64,000 nucleotides of DNA, taken from NCBI GenBank assembly GCA_004193205.1, contig RZUM01000001.1:750424-814423 (forward strand), read 5' to 3'. This document shows positions 15,689 through 26,450 of the stretch, one piece after another (positions within the stretch are counted from its first letter, which is position 1; each line of letters starts with the position of its first letter). This DNA comes from Gordonia sediminis (GTDB lineage: Bacteria > Actinomycetota > Actinomycetes > Mycobacteriales > Mycobacteriaceae). The notes beneath the pieces were generated by a model that worked only from the letters and a program-made list of their open reading frames with translations, had not been told where the DNA came from and did no database searches. Both the position numbers and the translations under genes were made by a program.

Positions 15689-17629
15689 AACGGCTTCTTC
15701 GACCGTGCGCGGGGCGAGACAATCGCCAACCCCGGTGAAGGGGACGCCGGTCGATTCCACGTCGGCAAGCAGGGCATCGTTTTGTTGGTGTCCCAGCGCC
15801 AGGACCAGTCCGTCGATGCCGTCGAGGATGATCGGCTCATCGGTCAGCGTATTCGCCAGATAGACGGTGTCGTCGTCGGCGCCGAACAAGCGGGCATTCG
15901 GGACAACCCGGACCTTTGCCTCGGCAGCCGCGCGAAGCATCGAGATCCGAGTGTACTGCTGCAGCTGCTCGCCGGCGGCGTAACCGTTGACGCACAGCGT
16001 CACCTTGCGTCCCTCCCGGGCAAGCATTTCCGCGACACCGAGTCCGGTCCAGTCGCCCCGCCAGTCGACCACGACGATCTCACCCTTGGGGGCATTGGCG
16101 CCATTCGAACCGATCACGTCCCACGCCTCGAGAACCGGCATGTCGCCGTCGAGTTCGAGATGCGGCCGGTACGGGGTAGCACCCGTCGCGATGATGACGT
16201 GGTCCGGACGTTCCTGCTCGATCAGTGCTGCGTCAACCTTCGTGTGGGTTTTGACGGTGACACCGTACCGGTCGAGTTCAGAACTCAAATTGGTCGCTGC
16301 GCCGCCGAACTCGGACCGACCCGGCAGCCGCTCAGCCAACAGGACCTGCCCGCCCACCCGTCCGGCGGCCTCGTACAAGGTGACCCGATTACCACGCTGC
16401 GCAGCGATCGCGGCTGCCTTCATGCCTCCCGGTCCGCCGCCGACCACCATCACGTCCTTCGGCTTCGGAGTCAGCACCAGCGTCCCGAATTCGCGTTCCC
16501 GGCCGGTTTCCGGACGCTGGATGCACGAGATCGGGTAGCCGGCCTGGAAGTGACCGATGCACGCCTGGTTGCAACCGATACACGCCCGGATATCGTCTGG
16601 ATGCTCGGCCTGGGCCTTTGCCGGCATGTCGGGATCGCAGATGAGGGCGCGGGTCATCGCACAGGCGTCGGCCTGCCCCTTCGCGACCACGATTTCGGCT
16701 TCCTGCGGCTGGTTGATCCGTCCCGCGACGAGCACCGGAATTGACACTGCAGCCTTGATTTTTGCCGCCCCGGGCGCCGCGTAGGCGGCCTCATGGCTCA
16801 TCGGCGGCGTGATGTGCAACGACCCGCCCCGGGTCGCGGAAGTACCCTCGGTGACGTTCAGGAAATCCAGCAAACCGTCACCGTCGAGCTTGCGGCAGAT
16901 CTCCACGATCTCGACGGGCTCGTCCTCAGGCGTGGCGTGTTCGATGCCTGACACCCGGACGCCGACGGCGAACCCCGGACCGACGGCCGCGCGGACCGCC
17001 GTGATGATTTCGCGGAGGAATCGCATCCGATTGTCGAGATCGCCGCCGTACTCGTCGGTCCGCAGATTGACCTCTGGGTTGAGGAACTGGGCGGGCAGGT
17101 AACCGTGGCTGGCCACGATTTCCACACCGTCCAGTCCGGCCCGCTGAAGGCGGCGAGCGCCTGCCGCGTACCCCGCAACGACCTCGTCGATCATCGACTT
17201 CGACATCGGACGCGGCATGATCCGGAAACGTTCGTTGGGGACGGCAGAGGCCGAATACGCGACCGGCAGCGAACCGTCCTGGGATTCGATGATCTCCCGG
17301 CCCGGATGGAACACCTGACCGAACAGCGCGCACCCGTGCTCATGAACAGCCTCGGCCACACGCTGGTATCCCTCGATGCAGCTGTCGTCGGTGGCCATAA
17401 GCACGTGGTAGGTGTACCGCGCGGTCTCGTGGATGCCGGCGACCTGCATGATGATCAGCCCAGTGCCGCCGGCCGCGCGGGCACGGTGGTATTCGACCAG
17501 TTGGTCGGTGACATGGCCGTCGTGCACCATCACGGTGTCGTGTCCGGAGGAGAAAATCCGGTTCTTCAAGGTGACGCCGCCGACCTGCAACGGGGAGAAC
17601 AGCGTAGGAAAGAGGTTGTTGGAGGACAT
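15656..17629 (-). CDS. OYE-like FMN/Fe-S/FAD oxidoreductase (2,4-dienoyl-CoA reductase family)
   Basis: A 657-residue three-part flavoprotein. Residues 1-345 form the Old-Yellow-Enzyme FMN barrel (LFSPLQVGGVTLKNRIF, ASHGYLPAQFLNPEVNLRTD, YGGDLDNRMRF); residues 350-369 hold a complete 4Fe-4S ligand set, C350-x2-C353-x3-C357-x11-C369; residues 393-657 form an NAD(P)/FAD domain (VMVVGGGPGGMKAA; ATGATPYRP). Relatives include 2,4-dienoyl-CoA reductase, trimethylamine dehydrogenase and BaiCD/BaiH. It is co-transcribed behind the RidA-like gene, 50 bp away. The fragment at 11676 derives from a gene like this one, and a paralogue lies at 57232-59214. The substrate is unknown; reduction of an enone or oxidation of an N-methyl/imino compound would fit. 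Confidence 0.9.
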   Translation of the reverse strand: MSSNNLFPTLFSPLQVGGVTLKNRIFSSGHDTVMVHDGHVTDQLVEYHRARAAGGTGLIIMQVAGIHETARYTYHVLMATDDSCIEGYQRVAEAVHEHGCALFGQVFHPGREIIESQDGSLPVAYSASAVPNERFRIMPRPMSKSMIDEVVAGYAAGARRLQRAGLDGVEIVASHGYLPAQFLNPEVNLRTDEYGGDLDNRMRFLREIITAVRAAVGPGFAVGVRVSGIEHATPEDEPVEIVEICRKLDGDGLLDFLNVTEGTSATRGGSLHITPPMSHEAAYAAPGAAKIKAAVSIPVLVAGRINQPQEAEIVVAKGQADACAMTRALICDPDMPAKAQAEHPDDIRACIGCNQACIGHFQAGYPISCIQRPETGREREFGTLVLTPKPKDVMVVGGGPGGMKAAAIAAQRGNRVTLYEAAGRVGGQVLLAERLPGRSEFGGAATNLSSELDRYGVTVKTHTKVDAALIEQERPDHVIIATGATPYRPHLELDGDMPVLEAWDVIGSNGANAPKGEIVVVDWRGDWTGLGVAEMLAREGRKVTLCVNGYAAGEQLQQYTRISMLRAAAEAKVRVVPNARLFGADDDTVYLANTLTDEPIILDGIDGLVLALGHQQNDALLADVESTGVPFTGVGDCLAPRTVEEAVLEGLRAAFAI

Positions 17630-17679
17630 CGAATCTCAGCTCGGGTACAGGTAGAGGATCAGGACTTGGTGCCGGAGTG

Positions 17680-18108
17680 TCAGCCGGCGTCGGTGTCGGC
17701 GAGCACACGCCGGCCGCCGGACCGGGCGACGGCATCCGCTTCGAACAACATGCCGTCGACGAGGAACGAGTTCTGCACAGCCGTGACCGCCGGGTACGGG
17801 GCGGAGAAGAACTCGGCGCGAACCTTCTTGAATGCATCGAAGTCGTCGCGATCGCCCAGGTACGCGGTCAGCTTGACCACCGACGCCATCGAGGCGCCGT
17901 GCTGCGTCAGGATCTTTTCGATGTTGCGGAACACCTGTCGTGCCTGCGCCTCGAAACCGCCTTCGACAAGGTTGCCGGCATCGTCGTAGCCGGCCTGACC
18001 GGAGGTGAAGACAAGGTCACCGGCCTTGGCGCCCTGGCTGTACTGCGCCGACTGTGCCCAGGTGAACGGGGCAGGACGAGTCTCGACGGTGGTTTCCGTG
18101 GTGGTCAT
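17680..18108 (-). CDS. RidA family protein (enamine/imine deaminase-like)
   Basis: A 142-residue YjgF/RidA/UK114-fold protein. Family members hydrolyse reactive enamine/imine intermediates or act on aminoacrylate-type products. Recognisable parts are GDLVFTSGQAGYDDAGNLVEGGFEAQARQ (written here only as a landmark, residues 28-56) and VVKLTAYLGDRDDFDAFKKV. The ATG at 18108 has gaaagga 7 nt upstream; the longer frame to 18192 crosses the palindrome in the promoter. A RidA-type protein beside an OYE/TMADH-like flavoprotein and PucR regulators hints at a nitrogen-containing substrate for region A (inference). Confidence 0.9.
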   Translation of the reverse strand: MTTTETTVETRPAPFTWAQSAQYSQGAKAGDLVFTSGQAGYDDAGNLVEGGFEAQARQVFRNIEKILTQHGASMASVVKLTAYLGDRDDFDAFKKVRAEFFSAPYPAVTAVQNSFLVDGMLFEADAVARSGGRRVLADTDAG

Positions 18109-18661
18109 GGTGTTCCTTTCGGAAGACTTTCGGGAGCGCGGGTTGTGGTCCGCTCTGACGTGTGTGAACGCTATGGCACAACACACCAGCACGTAACCGT
18201 GCTGACTGATGAACCTTCTGGCGCCCCCTATCCGTCAGTACGTCTTTCTGTGAGAACGGTCCAGGCGGGGTCTGGGGGATCAGACCGTAGTCGCGGTCGA
18301 TCACAAAGAACTCACCGGGCGGCGGACCGCCCTACCATGCGTTCGGGGCACACGAAAGAGGACGCACCATGACACAGTTGCGTAGCCGCGTGTCCGGATC
18401 TGGTCCGGCAGCCGCCTTCGACGTCCGGGTCCTGTCGGACGGGTCCGTATCCGGCCCGGGCGGTGACGGCGTCGACCCGGACCGGAGCTGCGGGATCTGG
18501 CCTGCGGGTTTCTGACGCAGAACCTCTCCCGGGTCGAGTTCGTCTGGACTCGGGCCTCGACCGCTCAGCGAATCTGTATCGAAAGGTGGCCATGCACGAT
18601 TGGACGCACTCGGGAGGGGCCGCAGGGGGAGTTGAGCGGCCTGCGGCTCACTCGCGCGAGA
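18109..18661. other. Intergenic region without a convincing gene
   Basis: This 553-bp stretch separates the ridA and tfoX-like genes, both on the minus strand. It holds the palindrome at 18187-18204, a GGGCGG-N4-CCGCCC hairpin at 18317-18332 and a small plus-strand frame, 18369-18515 (48 codons, preceded by agagg), whose product resembles nothing I know and which I do not call a gene. No RNA gene was recognised. Confidence 0.5.
18187..18204. promoter_or_regulatory. Palindrome CAGCACG-N4-CGTGCTG, candidate operator of ridA operon
   Basis: A perfect 7-bp-arm inverted repeat (CAGCACGTAACCGTGCTG) centred about 87 bp upstream of the ridA start. It is unrelated in sequence to the ATGAAC palindromes, so this operon probably answers to another regulator, such as one of the PucR proteins (inference). 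Confidence 0.45.
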
Positions 18662-18994
18662 TCACTTCGGCGGCAGCTTGCGGGCGTAGGCGGCACCGAT
18701 GGTGACCCAGCGCTGTAGCTGACGCTCGGTGCGGATGCCATCGTCGGAGACCCGAAGCCAGCCGCGCGCCTCACGGCCCGACATGACCATCGGGGCGGTG
18801 TGGTCGAATTCGAGGAGCGACTCGGTCTCCTCCGGCGGTATCCGGACCATGAGGCCGCCCTGGCCGCTTGCCGCCACCGCCATGTTCCCGTTGATGAGAA
18901 AAGCCAGACCGCCGAACATCGACCGCTCGTCGACCCCGCACTCTTCCGCCAGGAGACCGCGTATGCGGTAGGCGAGGTCGTCGTCGTAAGTCAC
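18662..18994 (-). CDS. TfoX/Sxy N-terminal domain protein
   Basis: A 110-residue stand-alone TfoX N-terminal domain. The family signature is clear: SMFGGLAFLINGNMAVAASG near residues 25-44 and MVRIPPEE, ending with TIGAAYARKLPPK. In gamma-proteobacteria the full-length protein regulates competence, but single-domain actinobacterial versions have no settled function. It is divergent from the acyl-CoA dehydrogenase gene with a 64-bp gap that contains that gene's promoter. Confidence 0.85.
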   Translation of the reverse strand: MTYDDDLAYRIRGLLAEECGVDERSMFGGLAFLINGNMAVAASGQGGLMVRIPPEETESLLEFDHTAPMVMSGREARGWLRVSDDGIRTERQLQRWVTIGAAYARKLPPK

Positions 18995-19023
18995 GCGTTC
19001 GAGAGTATGCCCAGCGGGTAGGG

Positions 19024-19052
19024 TTGGAAAAGAACTTACCGGTCAGTAAGAT
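19024..19052 (+). promoter_or_regulatory. Leaderless promoter (TTGGAA-N17-TAAGAT) with operator in the spacer
   Basis: A -35 box TTGGAA (19024-19029) and -10 box TAAGAT (19047-19052) are 17 bp apart, and the start codon of the acyl-CoA dehydrogenase gene lies only 6 nt after the -10 box. Transcription should begin at or next to the A of ATG, giving a leaderless mRNA; no ribosome-binding site is present. The spacer contains CTTACCGGTCAGTAAG (19035-19050), an inverted repeat of the CTTAC-N6-GTAAG kind typical of TetR-family operators, positioned to block RNA polymerase. Confidence 0.65.
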
Positions 19053-19058
19053 TGGTGT

Positions 19059-20255
19059 ATGGGTATCAACCTGGAGCTCCCGAAGAAGTTCGATTCGACG
19101 GTCGAGCGCACCCACCTGGCTGCCGAGCACATCTTCCGGCCGATCTCGCGCAAGTACGACAAGGCCGAGCACGACTATCCCGTGGAGCTCGACGAGCTGG
19201 GCAAGTTGGCAAAGCAGTCACGGGCCAAGGAGAAGGAGACCGACGGCGGCGGCGACCAGACCACCGACGCCGACACCGTCAACGGCCCCAACATGCGCGC
19301 CCTGATCTCTGCGCGCGAGATGAGCTGGGGCGACGTCGGGCTGCTGCTCTCGATCCCCGGCCAGGGTCTGGGCAACGCCGCGATCGCCGCGGTGGCGACC
19401 GACGAGCAACTCGAAAGGTTCTCCGGGGTGTGGGCCGCCATGGCGATCACCGAACCCGGCTTCGGCTCGGACTCCGCGGCGGTGTCGACCACCGCGACCC
19501 GCGACGGCGACGACTACCTGATCAACGGCGAGAAGATCTTCGTCACGTCGGGGTCGCGCGCCGATCATGTGGTCGTGTGGGCGACCGTCGACCGCAGTGC
19601 CGGGCGCGCCGCGATCAAGAGCTTCGTGGTGCCGATGGACATCGAGGGCGTCACCGTCGTGCGGCTGGAACACAAGCTCGGCATCAAGGCGTCGGACACC
19701 GCGGTGGTCCGCTTCGAGAACGCACGAGTACCGGCCGACAACCTGCTCGGCTCACCCGAGGTGGACATCCAGAAGGCGTTTGCCGGCGTCATGCAGACCT
19801 TCGACAACACACGCCCGGTGGTGGCCGCGATGGCCGTCGGGCTGGGGCGCGCGGCGCTCGAGGAACTGCGGCGCATGCTCACCGAGGCCGGGCACCCGAT
19901 CGACTACGACCGCCCGGCCGCCGCCCAGCACGCCGCGGTCAGCGAATTCATCCGCCTCGAATCGGACTGGGAGGCCTCCTGGCTGCTCACCCTGCGTGCG
20001 GCGTGGATGGCGGACAATCGGGAGCCCAACTCCACGGAGGCGTCGATGTCGAAGGCCAAGGCCGGCCGCATGGTCACCGACGTCACCAACAAAGCCGTGG
20101 AGATCGGTGCGACGGCGGGTTTCTCGGAGGCCGGCCTGCTGGAGAAGTGGGCGCGCGACGCCAAGATCCTCGACATCTTCGAGGGTACGCAACAGATCCA
20201 GCAGCTCATCATCGCGCGACGCGTGCTGGGACGTTCGAGTGCCGATCTGAGGTAG
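19059..20255 (+). CDS. Acyl-CoA dehydrogenase family protein
   Basis: A 398-residue FAD-dependent acyl-CoA dehydrogenase, which would introduce an alpha,beta double bond into an acyl-CoA and pass electrons to ETF. Family landmarks are AMAITEPGFGSDSAAV (about 127-142), NGEKIFVTSGSRADHVVVWA, the FAD/dimer segment near GLGRAALEELRRML and the C-terminal DIFEGTQQIQQLIIARRVLG, whose Glu sits where short-chain enzymes carry the catalytic base. The expected N-terminal helical domain is present. It stands alone with its own leaderless promoter and TetR-like operator, so it is probably regulated singly by a fatty-acid or acyl-CoA sensor (inference). Confidence 0.92.
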   Translation: MGINLELPKKFDSTVERTHLAAEHIFRPISRKYDKAEHDYPVELDELGKLAKQSRAKEKETDGGGDQTTDADTVNGPNMRALISAREMSWGDVGLLLSIPGQGLGNAAIAAVATDEQLERFSGVWAAMAITEPGFGSDSAAVSTTATRDGDDYLINGEKIFVTSGSRADHVVVWATVDRSAGRAAIKSFVVPMDIEGVTVVRLEHKLGIKASDTAVVRFENARVPADNLLGSPEVDIQKAFAGVMQTFDNTRPVVAAMAVGLGRAALEELRRMLTEAGHPIDYDRPAAAQHAAVSEFIRLESDWEASWLLTLRAAWMADNREPNSTEASMSKAKAGRMVTDVTNKAVEIGATAGFSEAGLLEKWARDAKILDIFEGTQQIQQLIIARRVLGRSSADLR

Positions 20256-20379
20256 ATATCCGGCGTAGAACGACGCCCGTTGTGATGACGTGAACGCCGG
20301 CCCAACGGCGAGTTACGTGACCTGCCCGTCGGCCGGCGAGACGTGTGCGCAACGATAGAGGCCCCAGTGTTCCAGGCCG

Positions 20380-21234
20380 ATGGGAAACGACCAAGTGAGT
20401 GCGACACACGATGGCGAACCGATCCCGGTCTTCTTCCTCTCCGACAGCACCGGTATCAGTGCCGAGACCATGGGTAATGCCCTGTTGCTGCACTTTCCCG
20501 ATCACCGGTTCGAGCGGACGCTGATCCCGTTCATCACCACCGCCGACGATGCCCGGGAGGTTGTGCGTCGGATAGACGCGACGATGGAGAGCGGCGTGAC
20601 ACCGCTCGTGTTCGCCACCGCAGCGCTCGACGACGTGCGTCACGAACTCGTCAAGACCCGCGCCCCGCTGATCGACTTTTTCGACATGCACATGCAGCAG
20701 GTGGAGGCCATTCTCGGGACCCGCGGCGCCCGAACACCCGCTCGTCTCCACGGGGTCGGCGACGTCAAGCGCTACAACGCGCGCATGCAGGCCGTCGAAT
20801 ATGCGATCGAACACGACGACGGTCAGAGTATTCGCTCACTGGACAAAGCAGACGTGATCTTGGTGGCGCCGTCGCGCTGCGGCAAGACCCCGACGACCAT
20901 GTATCTCGCGCTGCAGCACGGTCTGCGCGTCGCGAACTATCCACTGATCGACGACGACTTCACGAGTACCGACCTGCCACACCCGATCCGGCACCTCGCC
21001 GACCGCTGCTTCGGGCTCATCACCAGCGCGGCGCGCCTGTGCGCGGTCCGGTCCGAGCGACGCCCGGACTCGACGTACGCGTCCTTGCGGCAGTGCACCT
21101 ACGAACTCAAGCGTGCCGAAGCGCTGTATCGCGCACACGACCTCCCCATCATCGACTCGTCGGCGAAATCCGTGGAGGAAATGTCCACACTCATCCTGCA
21201 AGTGCTCGCTCGCAGGTCCCACCCCGCACATTGA
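20380..21234 (+). CDS. ppsR: Pyruvate, water dikinase regulatory protein (DUF299)
   Basis: A 284-residue DUF299 protein; the family is a bifunctional kinase/pyrophosphorylase that inactivates PEP synthase with ADP and reactivates it with phosphate. Signatures are [19 protein letters not shown] near the N-terminus and the P-loop-like [16 protein letters not shown] at about residues 163-178, followed by [13 protein letters not shown]. It ends 11 bp before ppsA and is transcribed with it, the standard arrangement of regulator and target. An in-frame GTG at 20395 would shorten it by five residues. Confidence 0.95.
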   Translation: MGNDQVSATHDGEPIPVFFLSDSTGISAETMGNALLLHFPDHRFERTLIPFITTADDAREVVRRIDATMESGVTPLVFATAALDDVRHELVKTRAPLIDFFDMHMQQVEAILGTRGARTPARLHGVGDVKRYNARMQAVEYAIEHDDGQSIRSLDKADVILVAPSRCGKTPTTMYLALQHGLRVANYPLIDDDFTSTDLPHPIRHLADRCFGLITSAARLCAVRSERRPDSTYASLRQCTYELKRAEALYRAHDLPIIDSSAKSVEEMSTLILQVLARRSHPAH

Positions 21235-21245
21235 GGAGCCGTCTC

Positions 21246-23627
<2,382 letters not shown>

Positions 23628-23637
23628 TTTCCGCTCG

Positions 23638-23670
23638 CCCACCGCCATTCACACCGCGAATGGCGGTGGG
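23638..23670. terminator. Hairpin terminator between convergent genes
   Basis: A perfect 13-bp stem (CCCACCGCCATTC / GAATGGCGGTGGG) with a 7-nt loop begins 10 bp after the ppsA stop and ends just before the stop of the convergent gene at 23678. There is no long T-run on either side, so it is a bidirectional actinobacterial-style hairpin. Confidence 0.75.
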
Positions 23671-23677
23671 GAGCTTG

Positions 23678-24232
23678 TTACTGTCCGGCCGGCGCCTGCG
23701 AAGTCGGGGAGGCCAGCAATTCGATAGGGACGACGAAGGCGATGCCCACGTCGAAGGGTTCCACCCCCCACTCCGATGGCCCGGCCGCACGCGGGTCAGG
23801 GCCCTTGCCGACCACGAGAACCTCTCCTCGCGCCTGCGCCCCGGCAGCTGCTCGGATGATGACGTCCTCGACGGACTCCCAGCTGTGGTACGGGTGCTTC
23901 TTCGTTCCATTCGTCGGGGACACCTTGATGAAGATTCCATGGCCGATTGTGGGGCCGCCGCGGTGTGAGGACGCAAGCGTCTTGCCCACGCACAGAACCT
24001 GATTCGCGATGTCCAAGCTGGCCGATTCACGATGATGGGCTCGATCGAACCGATTGGTGGAGATTGCGCCGGTACCCTGCAATCGCTCCAGTTCGTCGGA
24101 ATCCGACATGTCACGGATCTTCCACAGCGATGGCTCGCCGCCACGCCACAGCCGGACATGGCCAGACATGGCAATCCCCAGCGCGACCTCTTCGGCGCGG
24201 CCGGCGTTGAAACCTTTGGTGTGGTCGGGCAT
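23678..24232 (-). CDS. Protein of unknown function
   Basis: A 184-residue soluble protein I do not recognise. It has no signal peptide, membrane segment or known motif; landmarks are GHVRLWRGGEPSLWKIRDM near the N-terminus, GGPTIGHGIFIKVSPTNG in the middle and a DVGIAFVVPIELLAS stretch near the C-terminus. The amino-acid composition is balanced and protein-like, unlike the arginine-rich frames overlapping it, so it is probably real. ATG 24232 has ggaggg just upstream; ATGs at 24253 and 24262 are alternatives. It converges on ppsA across a strong hairpin. Confidence 0.6.
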   Translation of the reverse strand: MPDHTKGFNAGRAEEVALGIAMSGHVRLWRGGEPSLWKIRDMSDSDELERLQGTGAISTNRFDRAHHRESASLDIANQVLCVGKTLASSHRGGPTIGHGIFIKVSPTNGTKKHPYHSWESVEDVIIRAAAGAQARGEVLVVGKGPDPRAAGPSEWGVEPFDVGIAFVVPIELLASPTSQAPAGQ

Positions 24233-24460
24233 TCGCCCTCCGATCGAGTTCATGCCTGTCATCGTCGGGCATCGACGACCCGATTTCGGGCGCCGAGGTT
24301 GACCTGTGGATAACCGTGGCCGAGACGCGACGAGTTATGCACATTCCCCGGCGCGATGATGGCGCCGCTGAGCGCCGCATGGGCTGCGATGACCAGCGTG
24401 GATAGTGACGACCTCTCGGCTGGTCATTCCGCGCCGGTCGATTGCGGGCGCCTCCGCGAG

Positions 24461-24504
24461 ACCGTCAACCTCGGCGCCACGACTGTTCAGCCGAGGTTGA
24501 CGGT
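24461..24504. terminator. Inverted repeat at the 3' end of the DUF222/HNH gene
   Basis: ACCGTCAACCTCGGC and GCCGAGGTTGACGGT form a perfect 15-bp stem with a 14-nt loop. One arm is made of the last codons of the minus-strand gene, whose stop is at 24487-24489, so it would act as its intrinsic terminator. The arm length is unusual for a pair of coding and non-coding arms. Confidence 0.5.
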
Positions 24505-26049
24505 GTTGACGGCCCATCCCGAGGCGATCAGCCGGGGGATTCGTCGCCGTTCGTCGGGGTGACCAGGCGGTCCGGTCGGTGTTTTGGGTTCGGTTGTGCC
24601 GCAACGATTGTGAGGTGGACGGGCCGGGTCACCGTGGAGGGCACGGGCGAAGGCTTCGCGAGTGCGATCGACCCGTACCCGCACGCGGCCCTTCCCACTG
24701 CGGGTATTGCGGGTCCACGCCGGCCGGCCGGCATCAGGGCCTTCTTTGATGATGTGGGTCGACCACTGGCCGGGTTTGTCGCCGACCATCCGATTGTGTT
24801 TCGGGCAGGCCGCGGCCAGATCGATGATGTCGGTGTAGCCACCGTCGGCCCAATCTTGTTCGGCGTGGTGGGCTTCGGTGCGGGTGAACGGCTGGCTACA
24901 GCCCGGACACGTGCAGGTCGCACCGTCCCGGGCGATCAGCATCATCCGTTGCGCCTGATTCGCGAACCGGTTCGCGTTGCCCAGGTACAACGGTTCGGCG
25001 CTGTGGCCGGCGAACACCGCCAAATGCTGCTGCGCTTGCGCCGCGAGCTCGATCACATCAGCGATCGGCAACAACGCCCCACCCGCCGTGGTGCCCACGC
25101 CGGCCCGTTCGCGCAGCTCGGTCTCGCTGATGGTGATGATCAGGTGCGGCGGCAACCCGCGGTGACTCTTCCCGAGCAGGCCGCCATCGGCGACCGCCTT
25201 GAGCAGCGCGCGCAGGGCGTCGTGTTTGCGTTGGCCGGGAGTGCGGTTGTCGCGCTCGGCGGCGGCCTTCAGCTGTTCGGAGTCGGCGTCGTCTTTGTTG
25301 CCCTGCGGCGACAGTTCGTCCCCAGGCATGTTCATCCCCGGGGCAGCCCATGCATCCAGCACCACCTCCAACAAAGCGCGGGTAACCGGATCGAGCTGGC
25401 CCTCCAGGGTGCTCATCAACTGCGCGTCCTGCTTCGACAGATGCAGACTGCGGCGTCGGGCCCGGTCCTGATCGTCGGTCAGCGCCCCGTCGGGGTCGAG
25501 GTGGGCCAACAGCCGGGCACCGAGGACCCGCAACTCTTTCGGGGTGTGCACGCGGGCGTAGTCGGCCATCACTTTTTCCGCGGCCGCGCGGTGTTCGGCG
25601 TCGACCTTGACGGGCAGTTTGTCGAGCACGTCGATCACCGTGACCGCATGCTCCACCCCGATCGCACCCTCGGCGAACGCCTCGGCCAGCGTCGGGCACT
25701 GCGCGTCGAGCTTCTCCCCAGACAGCGAGTGCAGCTCCAGCAGGGCGGCCATCTGCTTGCGGCGGCGGCCCGGGTCGGTGATCCGTAACCGGTCGACCAT
25801 GAAATCGCCGATCGACCGGTAGCCTTCCTCGCTGACGGCGTTGCGGTCCGAGCAGTCCAGCACCCGCTGCAGGCCCAGGAAGCTCATCCGCCGGGCGGAG
25901 CGTTCATGGACCTCAGCGACGGTGACGATCTCGTCGTAGGAGGCGGGGGTGGTCTCGGCGGCGGCGATCCGACCCAAGAGATCATCGAGTTCCCGGTAGA
26001 GCCCGACAATCTCCGCGTCGGTATTGCTGGTGACATCGTCGCTGGTCAT
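24487..26049 (-). CDS. DUF222 and HNH endonuclease domain protein (13E12 repeat family)
   Basis: A 520-residue protein of the 13E12/REP family common in Mycobacteriales. The N-terminal and central DUF222 helical region (RSARRMSFLGLQRVLD, AFAEGAIGVEHAVTVIDVL) is followed by an HNH nuclease module near residues 395-440: CTCPGCSQPFTRTEAHH, DWADGGYTDIIDLAAAC and PKHNRMV, with paired cysteines and His-His/His-Asn intact. The longer upstream frame to 26199 is rejected: ATG 26049 has a purine-rich gaaaggggg site and lies just behind a perfect LexA box at 26070-26085. Several mycobacterial relatives belong to the SOS regulon (family knowledge). The biological role of these nucleases is unresolved; a DNA-damage role is inferred. 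Confidence 0.9.
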   Translation of the reverse strand: MTSDDVTSNTDAEIVGLYRELDDLLGRIAAAETTPASYDEIVTVAEVHERSARRMSFLGLQRVLDCSDRNAVSEEGYRSIGDFMVDRLRITDPGRRRKQMAALLELHSLSGEKLDAQCPTLAEAFAEGAIGVEHAVTVIDVLDKLPVKVDAEHRAAAEKVMADYARVHTPKELRVLGARLLAHLDPDGALTDDQDRARRRSLHLSKQDAQLMSTLEGQLDPVTRALLEVVLDAWAAPGMNMPGDELSPQGNKDDADSEQLKAAAERDNRTPGQRKHDALRALLKAVADGGLLGKSHRGLPPHLIITISETELRERAGVGTTAGGALLPIADVIELAAQAQQHLAVFAGHSAEPLYLGNANRFANQAQRMMLIARDGATCTCPGCSQPFTRTEAHHAEQDWADGGYTDIIDLAAACPKHNRMVGDKPGQWSTHIIKEGPDAGRPAWTRNTRSGKGRVRVRVDRTREAFARALHGDPARPPHNRCGTTEPKTPTGPPGHPDERRRIPRLIASGWAVNTVNLG

Positions 26050-26069
26050 CGAGCCCCCTTTCGATCGCT

Positions 26070-26085
26070 TCGAACGTATGTTCGA
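26070..26085. promoter_or_regulatory. LexA (SOS) box
   Basis: TCGAACGTATGTTCGA matches the mycobacterial LexA consensus TCGAAC-N4-GTTCGA at every fixed position, and the symmetry extends to 20 bp (26068-26087). It lies 21 bp upstream of the DUF222/HNH start codon. Confidence 0.9.
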
Positions 26086-26155
26086 AGAATAGCTTATGCG
26101 CTGATCCGAAGCAAGGGAGGGGAGGAAGGGTCGGGATCCTCGGGGAGCTCTCGGA

Positions 26156-26377
26156 CTACTTCGTCCGCACGTGATGGCGGTTGATCTGACGCCGCACAAC
26201 GAGGACGCTCCCGGCGATCGCGCCGCCGAGCGCAGTCACGGCGACGAAAAGGTACCAGTACTCCGTCGCCGGCGTGTACGGCAGGGAATCGGATGCGTCC
26301 AGGCACACACGGACGTAGACAGCCCCGACCGCCCAGACGGCCAGGAGCTGAAGAGTTCCGGCAATAGCCCACCGCAC
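26156..26377 (-). CDS. Small two-helix membrane protein
   Basis: A 73-residue hydrophobic protein with two likely membrane spans, AGTLQLLAVWAVGAVYVRV (about 5-23) and YLFVAVTALGGAIAGSVLVV (about 43-62), followed by a positive tail RRQINRHHVRTK. The loop holds LDASDSLPYTPATEYW. The GTG at 26377 is chosen since residues before it in the open frame are low-complexity and not membrane-like. No clear ribosome-binding site is seen, so a leaderless start is possible. It is divergent from the ketosteroid-isomerase-like gene across the KstR-like palindrome. I do not recognise a family. Confidence 0.55.
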   Translation of the reverse strand: MRWAIAGTLQLLAVWAVGAVYVRVCLDASDSLPYTPATEYWYLFVAVTALGGAIAGSVLVVRRQINRHHVRTK

Positions 26378-26415
26378 CGGTCGAGAGTAGCCAGGTCGGC
26401 TGCTACGGTCCGATG

Positions 26416-26429
26416 TAGAACACGTTCTA
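26416..26429. promoter_or_regulatory. KstR-like operator
   Basis: TAGAACACGTTCTA is a perfect 14-bp palindrome and fits the KstR consensus TNNAACNNGTTNNA at all fixed positions. KstR is the TetR-family repressor of cholesterol catabolism in mycobacteria and rhodococci. It lies 21 bp upstream of the isomerase-like start, in a divergent promoter region. Confidence 0.7.
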
Positions 26430-26450
26430 TTTCGACCAGAGGGGCAGACG

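Noticed and set aside
18369-18515. Small plus-strand frame with agagg upstream
   Set aside because: 48 codons, no similarity I recognise, and Gly/Ser/Arg-rich composition; kept only as a remark in the intergenic entry.
24305-24313. Perfect DnaA-box-like TGTGGATAA
   Set aside because: It is a single copy with no cluster of further boxes, AT-rich region or dnaA/dnaN genes, so it is no evidence for an origin.
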